This document shows positions 6,120 through 11,124 of a stretch of 11,124 bases of DNA, piece after piece. The translations under genes and the position numbers were made by a program. Position 1 is the stretch's first letter; each line of letters opens with the position of its first letter. The notes under the pieces are model-generated. The model made no database searches and was not told the DNA's origin. It was given only the letters and a program-made list of their open reading frames with translations. Origin of the DNA: Thermoleophilaceae bacterium (GTDB lineage: Bacteria; Actinomycetota; Thermoleophilia; Solirubrobacterales; Thermoleophilaceae); NCBI GenBank assembly GCA_013813135.1, contig JACCSF010000148.1, positions 1 through 11,124 on the forward strand. Direction: 5' to 3'.

Positions 6120-6411
6120 AAGTTGTGGGGTACGCCGCGAGGCACGAAGACGAATGAGCCCTGCGGGGCGCTGTGGATCTCCGTCCCGAGCTTGAAGCGC
6201 AGGTCGCCTTCGATCAGGTACCAGACCTCGTCCTCGTTCTCGTGCGTGTGCAGCGGCGGGCCCTGCCAGGGGGCACGACGTTCTCTATCGCCGTCAAGTT
6301 CCCATTGGTCTGGTCAGCTCGCACCTTGAAGTTCAGTGGGCCCCCCGCGGGCCCTCGAATGGTCGTGCCCTCGTCCGATGCCACCACTATAGGAACGGCT
6401 TGATCTGCCAC
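6077..6411 (-). pseudogene. Cupin-domain protein, frameshifted and C-terminally truncated
   Basis: Translation from GTG 6411 gives VADQAVPIVVASDEGTTIRG through LTAIENVVPP. The frame then breaks at a run of five C (6269-6265, minus strand). In the next frame the protein continues WQGPPLHTHENEDEVWYLIEGDLRFKLG to NVGDRPARILVM and TAG 6079-6077. Together these show cupin motif 1, HxH with Glu (HTHENEDEVWYLIEG), and motif 2 (GSFVFVPRGVPHNFQN), so the metal ligands are present. One extra C would restore a 111-residue frame. Relatives usually continue past ILVM with a further strand and a helix, so the C-terminus also appears lost where IS sequence begins. AGGGGAG lies just before the GTG start. Small-molecule dioxygenase-like or sugar-binding roles are possible; the gene as read is not intact. 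Confidence 0.75.
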
Positions 6412-6464
6412 GTCTCCCCTTGTTCGCCCCCGCAATCTGACGCTCCCGCGTCCGACCAGTACGG

Positions 6465-6476
6465 GAACATGTGTTC
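6465..6476. promoter_or_regulatory. LexA (SOS) box-like palindrome upstream of the HNH gene
   Basis: GAACATGTGTTC followed by G has the form GAAC-N4-GTTC, the core of the Gram-positive/actinobacterial LexA operator (consensus CGAAC-N4-GTTCG). Only the outer left base differs (G for C). It lies 2 nt before ATG 6479, in the 67-bp gap between the divergent cupin and HNH genes. If ATG 6491 is the true start, TATGAA at 6478-6483 could be a -10 element and the box would sit inside the promoter. Confidence 0.5.
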
Positions 6477-6478
6477 GT

Positions 6479-7373
6479 ATGAATCGCACCATGACAGCCG
6501 AGCGGACAGCCGCTCGGGCTCTTCGCGAGGCCGGTCTGTCCCTTCGAGAAATTGCCCGGCGCCTGGGCGTCTCGCTCGCATCCGCAAGCGTCTGGACCAG
6601 TGACATCGACCCGGCTCGGCCCGCGTCCGCAGAGGAGGCCGCGGCGCCGGTCCCGGCCCTGGCGGGACCGACTGCCACCGCGCCGTGTGGACGCTGCAGC
6701 CAGATGCTGCCCTTGGCGGACTTTCACGTCTCGGTCCGCGGGCGTCAGACCTGGTGCAAAGCCTGCCGCGCGGAGTACATGCGCGAGCGCGGAGAACTGC
6801 ATCGCCGGCAGACCACCGTCGCTCGGGAACGTCGCCGTGCCGAGGCCAGGCAGTTCGTACTCGAAGTGCTCGGCAGCGGGAGCTGCGCCGACTGCGGCCT
6901 GACGGATCCGCTCGTCCTTGAGTTCGACCACGTCGCCGGAACCAAGACCGCCGATGTCGCCAAGCTCGTCCACGAGGGCTATCGGCTGTCGCGGGTGAAG
7001 TCCGAGGTCGGTTGCTGCGAGCTCGTATGCGTCAACTGCCACCGTCGGCGAACGGCTAAGCGTTCAGGAACGTGGCGAACCGATCCTGGCCGCGCGGAGG
7101 GAATAGACCGCCCACTCCGGCGCCGAAACCTGATCTTCATCCTGGAGCGCTTGCGCAACGCCAGCTGCGCCGACTGCGGCCAGAGCGACCTGATCGTCCT
7201 GGACTTCGACCACGTCGGGCCCAAGCGCGGAGACGTGATGGCCATGGCCCTGGACGAACACTCGATTCGCGCTCGAAAAGGAGATCGCGGGATGCGAAAT
7301 CAGGTGTGCCAACTGCCACCGCAGGCGCACCATTCGGCAGCAGCCGGCTCATGTCCGCCATCATCTGCTGTAA
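6479..7373 (+). pseudogene. HTH / zinc-ribbon / tandem-HNH protein with a frameshift near 7269
   Basis: The N-terminus (about 10-43: LREAGLSLREIARRLGVSLASASVW) is a helix-turn-helix of homeodomain-like type. Residues 70-96 form a CxxC...CxxC zinc ribbon (CGRC, CKAC). Two HNH modules follow. Module 1 has CADCG (136-140), LEFDHV with His151, and CVNCH with His188; module 2 has CADCG (230-234) and LDFDHV with His245. After Arg264 the frame is lost, but the frame entered at 7269 continues ALEKEIAGCEIRCANCHRRRT to TAA 7371-7373, exactly completing module 2. Restoring one CG dinucleotide in CGCGCTC (7268-7274) gives a 298-residue protein ending 2 bp before tRNA-Lys. The architecture suggests a DNA-binding nuclease; its role is unknown. 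ATG 6491 is an alternative start. It may be a recent pseudogene or a sequencing error. Confidence 0.75.
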
Positions 7374-7375
7374 CG

Positions 7376-7448
7376 GCCCCCGTAGCTCAATGGCCAGAGC
7401 GAGCGCCTTTTAAGCGCAGGGTTGGAGGTTCGAGTCCTCCCGGGGGCA
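7376..7448 (+). tRNA. tRNA-Lys (anticodon TTT)
   Basis: A 73-nt cloverleaf on the plus strand. The acceptor GCCCCCG pairs perfectly with CGGGGGC, the D-arm is GCTC/GAGC, and the anticodon loop CTTTTAA carries TTT. The T-arm is GGAGG/CCTCC with loop TTCGAGT, and the discriminator is A. The anticodon stem has four good pairs (GCGC/GCGC) but an A-A mismatch at 27-43. CCA is not encoded. Its 5' end is 2 bp after the restored HNH stop codon, so its promoter must lie inside that gene. Confidence 0.94.
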
Positions 7449-7452
7449 TGAA

Positions 7453-7480
7453 GGGGCCGCGCGCCGGCTGGGCCGGCCCC
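7453..7480. terminator. GC-rich hairpin between convergent tRNA-Lys and arsR-like gene
   Basis: GGGGCCG (7453-7459) and CGGCCCC (7474-7480) can form a 7-bp stem around a 14-nt GC-rich loop. It begins 4 nt after tRNA-Lys and lies immediately downstream of the arsR-like stop on the other strand, so it is placed to serve both. There is no T-run on either side, as is common in high-GC actinobacteria, which weakens the call. Confidence 0.5.
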
Positions 7481-7481
7481 C

Positions 7482-7805
7482 TCAGGCCGCTGACTTCGCC
7501 CGGCGCCGCTTTACCGCGAGGATCGCATCGAGCAGTCCGGGGAAGCGCGCCTCGAGGTCGTCGATGCGCAGGGAGAGCAGCCGCTTGCGCCCTTCCGGGC
7601 GAGTTCGTACTACTCCGGCTTCGCGTAGGACCCTGAAGTGGTGCGACAGCGTCGCTTTCGAGAGGCCGAGATCGAACGTGCCGCAGGAGGGCTCGTCGCC
7701 GTCGGCCAGCCGCCGGACTATCTCCAGGCGGGCCGGGTCGCTCAGGGCGTGGAGCACGAACGACAGCTCGAGCTCCGCTCGGGCTGGATGGTGGGGCTCC
7801 CTCAT
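7482..7805 (-). CDS. ArsR-family winged-helix transcriptional regulator
   Basis: A 107-residue protein of normal ArsR/SmtB length. LHALSDPARLEIVRRLADGD (about 18-37) is the family's characteristic helix 2-3 segment. LSKATLSHHFRVLREAGVV (48-66) is the recognition HTH with the SHH motif, and the wing follows (RTRPEGRKRLLSLRIDDL). The C-terminus ARFPGLLDAIL is common in the subgroup that controls efflux or small redox genes. There is one Cys (41) and no CxC, so the classical As/Cd/Zn site is missing and the ligand is unknown; it may be non-metal. ATG 7805 has GAGGTGG 7 nt upstream. It follows purH by 51 bp on the same strand but has its own promoter candidate. No obvious target gene is adjacent, so autoregulation or a distant target is likely (inference). 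Confidence 0.9.
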   Translation of the reverse strand: MREPHHPARAELELSFVLHALSDPARLEIVRRLADGDEPSCGTFDLGLSKATLSHHFRVLREAGVVRTRPEGRKRLLSLRIDDLEARFPGLLDAILAVKRRRAKSAA

Positions 7806-7823
7806 CTGCTCGCCACCTCGTCG

Positions 7824-7851
7824 AGTCTAGCGACAGTTCGATAAGTGTCTA
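7824..7851 (-). promoter_or_regulatory. Promoter candidate for the arsR-like gene
   Basis: On the minus strand TAGACA (7851-7846; five of six to TTGACA) and TAGACT (7829-7824; four of six to TATAAT) are 16 nt apart. Transcription would begin near 7817, close to the Shine-Dalgarno site. The -35 box lies 5 nt after the purH stop, suggesting transcription independent of purH. Weak GACA/TGTC half-sites 10 nt apart overlap the promoter and could be an operator. Confidence 0.5.
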
Positions 7852-7856
7852 AAGGC

Positions 7857-9452
7857 CTAGTGACAAAAGTGACGACGGGCCGTGAAGACCATCGCCAGGC
7901 CCGCTACGTCGCAGGCGTCGATCACCTCTCCGTCCCGCTGCGACCCGCCCGGCTGGATGATCGCCTGCACCCCGGCATCGACGGCCACCTGCACGCCATC
8001 GGCGAACGGGAAGAAGGCGTCGGAGGCCATCACCGCGCTGCCGAGCCCGGCCCCAGCGGCGGCGGCCTTGTCCACCGCCAGGCGCACCGAGTCGATCCGG
8101 CTCATCTGGCCCGCACCGATCCCCACGGTCCCGAGGCCCGTGGCCAGCACGATCGCGTTCGAGCGCACGTGCTTGCACACCCGCATCGCGAACAGCAGCT
8201 CGCCCCACTCTTCCTCGGTCGGCTTGCGCCGGGTGACGACGTCCATGTCGTCGCGCCCCTCCAGGCCCGTGTCGTGGTCCTGGACCAGCATGCCGCCGCG
8301 CACCCGCTTCAGGTCGTGCTCGGTCACCGGCACGCGGCGCCGCTCCTGGTTCTCCAGCAGCCGCACGTCCGGCTTCTGCTCGAGCACCTCCAGCGCGTCT
8401 TCGTCGTAGCCGGGCGCGAAGATTACCTCCGCAAACTGCTCGTGCAGCTTCTCGGCCAGGGCGCGGTCGACTCGCCGGTTGAAGCAGTAGATGCCCCCGT
8501 AGGCGCTCTGAGGGTCGGTGGCCAGCGCCTTCTCGAAGGCCTCACCCGGTCCGGTGGCGATCGCCACCCCGCACGGGTTGTTGTGCTTGATGATCGCCGC
8601 GACCGGCAGCTCGAAGTCATCCACGAGCCGGCGGCCTGAGTCGAGGTCGAGCAGGTTGTTGAACGTGAGCTCCCTGCCGTGCAGCTTCGAAACCATCGAC
8701 ATCAGGTGCGTGCGCACGCCCACCTCGGAGTAGAACGCCGCGCGCTGGTGCGGGTTCTCGCCGTACGGCAAGTCCAGCACCTTCTCGAATGAGCGCGTGT
8801 ATTGCACCGGGAAATCCTCCTCGCGCTCGGCGAACCAGCGCGAGATCGCGGTGTCGTAGCGGGCCGTGAGCGCGAACGCTTCGAGCGCGAGGCTCTCCCG
8901 CGTGCGGCTCGACAGCCTCCCGTCGTTCTGGCGCAGCTCCTCCAGCACGGCGTCGTAGCTCTCCGGCGAGACCACCACCGCCGTGTAGGGATGGTTCTTG
9001 GCCCCCGCCCGGATCAGCGTCGGCCCGCCGATGTCGATGTTCTCGATCACGTCGAGGTCGTCGACCCCGCGCCGCGACGACACCTGCTCGAACGGGTAGA
9101 GGTTCACGCAGACGAGGTCGATCGGCTCGATATCGTGGTCGTTGAGCGTGTCGATGTGGTCCGGCTCGGAGCGAATTGCGAGCAGGCCCGCGTAGATGCG
9201 CGGGTTCAGCGTCTTCACACGGCCGTCGAGGATCTCGGGGAAGCGCGTGTAGTCCTCGACCGCGCGCGTATCGATCCCCTGGTCCGCCAGCTCCCGGGCG
9301 GTGCCGCCCGTCGAGACGAGCTCCACGCCCATCCCAGCGAGGCCGCGCGCGAAGTCCACGAGGCCGCGCTTGTCCGACACGCTCAGCAGGGCCCGCCGGA
9401 TGCGAACGTCGCCCGGGGGGCTCACCACCGTGGTGCCGCGCTCAGTCGCCAT
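7857..9452 (-). CDS. purH: Bifunctional AICAR transformylase / IMP cyclohydrolase
   Basis: The 531-residue protein has the two PurH domains. The N-terminal MGS-like IMP cyclohydrolase domain includes RRALLSVSDKRGLVDFA, STGGTARELAD, TRFPEILDGRVKTLNPRIYAG and VCVNLYPFEQ. The C-terminal formyltransferase domain includes LPYGENPHQRAAFY, LTFNNLLDLDSG, AAIIKHNNPCG with catalytic Lys289-His290, and QPGGSQRDGEVIDACD. The enzyme formylates AICAR with 10-formyl-THF and closes the ring to IMP, the last two steps of de novo purine synthesis, in the cytosol. The ATG at 9452 overlaps the end of purN by 11 nt, implying coupled translation. The C-terminus ARRHFCH resembles the canonical GxRHFRH end. Length and key residues look intact. 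Confidence 0.98.
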   Translation of the reverse strand: MATERGTTVVSPPGDVRIRRALLSVSDKRGLVDFARGLAGMGVELVSTGGTARELADQGIDTRAVEDYTRFPEILDGRVKTLNPRIYAGLLAIRSEPDHIDTLNDHDIEPIDLVCVNLYPFEQVSSRRGVDDLDVIENIDIGGPTLIRAGAKNHPYTAVVVSPESYDAVLEELRQNDGRLSSRTRESLALEAFALTARYDTAISRWFAEREEDFPVQYTRSFEKVLDLPYGENPHQRAAFYSEVGVRTHLMSMVSKLHGRELTFNNLLDLDSGRRLVDDFELPVAAIIKHNNPCGVAIATGPGEAFEKALATDPQSAYGGIYCFNRRVDRALAEKLHEQFAEVIFAPGYDEDALEVLEQKPDVRLLENQERRRVPVTEHDLKRVRGGMLVQDHDTGLEGRDDMDVVTRRKPTEEEWGELLFAMRVCKHVRSNAIVLATGLGTVGIGAGQMSRIDSVRLAVDKAAAAGAGLGSAVMASDAFFPFADGVQVAVDAGVQAIIQPGGSQRDGEVIDACDVAGLAMVFTARRHFCH

Positions 9453-10074
9453 CGTCCACCAGGACAGCGTGCGGGTTCGCCGGATCGGGGCGGACCCGCC
9501 CCGCGGCTATCAGGCGCACCGCACGCGGCAACAGCCGGTGCTCGACGCCGTGGACTCGCTCCTCGATCTCTGCGATCCGGGCAGGATACGAAAGGTCGAG
9601 CGCCTCTTGAAGGACGATCGCTCCGCTGTCCACTCCCTCGTCCACGAAGTGGACCGTCACGCCGGTCACCTTGACGCCCTGCTCGACCGCCTGCTCGATC
9701 GCCCGCAGGCCCGGAAACGCCGGCAGCAGCGAGGGGTGCACGTTCACGATCCGCCCGGCGAAGCGGGCGACGAACTCCGGCGAGAGCAGCTCCATGAAGC
9801 CGGCCAGCACGACCAGCTCCACCCCCAGCGAGTCGAGCCAGTCGCCCAGGGCGCGATCGCGGTCGGCGCGGTCCGGGTGCTCGGCGATCGCGAAGACCGC
9901 CGACTCGACGCCGGCCGCCTGTGCCCGCCGCAGGCCGGCAGCGTCGGCCCGCGAAGCAGCGATCCCGACGATCTCGATCGCCCCGCCGGGCGAGTGCAGC
10001 TGATCCAGCAGCGCCTGCAGATTCGTGCCCGCGCCGGAGATGAGGACGGCGACCCGAAACGGCGTGGCGCCCAC
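9442..10074 (-). CDS. purN: Phosphoribosylglycinamide (GAR) formyltransferase
   Basis: A 210-residue PurN of usual length. The N-terminal VAVLISGAGTNLQALL is the phosphate-binding loop for GAR. IVNVHPSLLPAFPG carries the catalytic Asn111 and His113, and TVHFVDEGVDSGAIV carries Asp149; the spacing His to Asp of 36 residues equals that in E. coli PurN (His108, Asp144). It transfers the formyl group of 10-formyl-THF to GAR, the third step of de novo purine synthesis. The GTG start (10074) lies 3 nt after the recQ stop, and the stop overlaps purH by 11 nt, so it sits inside a tight recQ-purN-purH transcription unit. Confidence 0.97.
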   Translation of the reverse strand: MGATPFRVAVLISGAGTNLQALLDQLHSPGGAIEIVGIAASRADAAGLRRAQAAGVESAVFAIAEHPDRADRDRALGDWLDSLGVELVVLAGFMELLSPEFVARFAGRIVNVHPSLLPAFPGLRAIEQAVEQGVKVTGVTVHFVDEGVDSGAIVLQEALDLSYPARIAEIEERVHGVEHRLLPRAVRLIAAGRVRPDPANPHAVLVDDGD

Positions 10075-10077
10075 CGC

Positions 10078-11124
10078 TCAGGCAACCGTCGCGTGGGCCG
10101 GCAGGCGCAGGACGGGATAGGGGCCGCCGGTCGTCTCCAGCCGGCCCGCGTCGATCAACTCGTCGACCCGCGCCAGGATGTCCGCCCTGCGCATGTGCGA
10201 GGAGCTGCCGTACGCCGGCAGGCCGTCGTATGAATTGCGCAGCAGCTTCTTGCTGCGTCCGCCGTGGAGAATCTCCGAGCAGGTTGTGCGACCGACCGCG
10301 GGCTGCGCCGCCCGGGCCACCGAGATGATCGCGTCGTCCAGGTTCTCGATCGCGACCGGGTCCGGCGGCGGCGGCGCCGGCACGAGCCCCGGATCGCACG
10401 CGTCGCAGCACGCGCCCGGCCGGGCCGCCGGCGCGGAGCGGTCGCCGAAATGCCCGAGGATCGCCCTGCGGCGACAGCTCTCCCGCTCGACATACGCCCA
10501 GATCTCGCGGTACTGCCGCCAGCGGGCCTTGATCCCCTCCTCGAGCGACGACCGGCACAGCGCGGCCGCCCTGCCGTCAAAGCGCCCGATCACTCGACCG
10601 GCGACGCGGTCGGGCGCCGAGGGCGACGACGAGATCACACCCGCGCGGGTCAAGTGGCCGAGCAGGGCCCGCATCCGGTCGCCGTCCCCGCCCAGGCCGC
10701 GCACGAGCTCCGGCCCGTCGAGGACGTAGCGACCCTCACCGTCCGCGGCGGCGGCGATGCGGTCCGCCAGCCACCCCGGCAGGCCCTCGTCGATCTGCTC
10801 GCGCTTGATGAAGTGCACGTGCAGCGCCTTGTCGCGGTTCTCGGCGAGCAGCAGCGCCCGGGCGGGAAGCCCGTCGCGCCCGGCGCGACCGGCCTCCTGG
10901 TAGTAAGCCTCCAGCGAAGCCGGCACGCTCGCGTGCACCACCGTGCGGACGTTCGACTTGTCGACGCCCATACCGAACGCGTTGGTCGCGCAGATCACGC
11001 GCGCCTCGTCGGCAAGGAAGCGGCGCTGGACGGTGGCGCGGTGCTGGCGGTCAAGGCCCGCGTGATAGGCGAGCGCCTCCTCGCCGAGGGCGGTGCTCAG
11101 CTCGCCGGCGAGCTCCCCCGCGCC
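10078..11124 (-). CDS. recQ: ATP-dependent DNA helicase RecQ (3' part; N-terminus outside window)
   Basis: 348 residues of the C-terminal part are present, entering the window at GAGELAGELSTALG. Helicase domain 2 is recognised by AYHAGLDRQHRATVQRRF, then VICATNAFGMGVDKSNVR (motif V), and YYQEAGRAGRDG (motif VI). The RecQ zinc domain follows, with Cys in ESCRRRAILGHFGD and GACCDACDPG. A winged-helix RQC-like domain ends the protein (GRTTCSEILHGGRSKK to DILARVDELIDAGRLE). No HRDC domain is visible. RecQ unwinds DNA 3' to 5' in repair and fork restart. Its stop lies 3 nt before the purN start. The ATP-binding Walker motifs are outside the window, so activity cannot be fully judged. Confidence 0.96.
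   Translation of the reverse strand, partial: GAGELAGELSTALGEEALAYHAGLDRQHRATVQRRFLADEARVICATNAFGMGVDKSNVRTVVHASVPASLEAYYQEAGRAGRDGLPARALLLAENRDKALHVHFIKREQIDEGLPGWLADRIAAAADGEGRYVLDGPELVRGLGGDGDRMRALLGHLTRAGVISSSPSAPDRVAGRVIGRFDGRAAALCRSSLEEGIKARWRQYREIWAYVERESCRRRAILGHFGDRSAPAARPGACCDACDPGLVPAPPPPDPVAIENLDDAIISVARAAQPAVGRTTCSEILHGGRSKKLLRNSYDGLPAYGSSSHMRRADILARVDELIDAGRLETTGGPYPVLRLPAHATVA

Noticed and set aside
5751..7448. Integrated element bounded by tRNA attachment sites
   Set aside because: I found no integrase and no direct repeat of the tRNA-Glu or tRNA-Lys 3' ends within the window, so the accessory content alone does not define an island.
7269..7636. C-terminal extension of the HNH protein in frame 1
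   Set aside because: After the frameshift this frame runs through tRNA-Lys, the hairpin and antisense arsR with no homology; the other frame completes the HNH motif and stops at 7373.

Overview
The window looks like chromosomal DNA from a high-GC Gram-positive bacterium, most probably an actinobacterium. Codons end overwhelmingly in G or C, start codons are often GTG or TTG, several genes seem to lack Shine-Dalgarno leaders, and the tRNA genes do not encode CCA. The overall flavour (PurH, the HNH and ArsR-like families) suggests Thermoleophilia/Solirubrobacterales, but that is an impression and was not tested.

Layout. (1) 1-1530, minus strand: a stand-alone cyclic-nucleotide-binding-domain protein followed after 3 nt by a saccharopine-dehydrogenase-like NAD(P) oxidoreductase that runs off the left edge. 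(2) 1614-5247, plus strand: a cyclopropane-fatty-acid-synthase-family methyltransferase, a start/stop-overlapping alpha/beta hydrolase, a 227-bp array of four hairpin-rich direct repeats filling the next intergenic gap, and a cytochrome P450. Regions 1 and 2 diverge from an 83-bp gap and together look like lipid or acyl-chain modification genes (inference). (3) 5248-7448: a tRNA-bounded accessory segment with tRNA-Val and tRNA-Glu (both minus), a small four-helix membrane protein between them, then a scrap of an HNH protein, a scrap of an IS transposase, a cupin gene missing its C-terminus and carrying a frameshift, and a frameshifted HTH/zinc-ribbon/double-HNH protein preceded by a LexA-box-like palindrome and ending 2 bp before tRNA-Lys (plus). 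(4) 7453-11124, minus strand: recQ (3' part), purN and purH packed head to tail with overlap or almost no spacing, then an ArsR-family regulator with its own promoter candidate, ending at a hairpin shared with the convergent tRNA-Lys.

How the genes work together. purN and purH are two steps of de novo purine synthesis and both use 10-formyl-THF; recQ appears to be transcribed with them. The CFA-like enzyme, hydrolase, P450 and SCCPDH-like reductase could act on acyl chains, with the cyclic-nucleotide-binding protein as a possible sensor. The segment between the tRNAs is the least orderly part: remnants, an IS scar and two open reading frames each broken by one small indel. The most interesting items are the possibly SOS-controlled double-HNH protein, the hairpin repeat array before the P450 gene, and the recQ-purN-purH arrangement.
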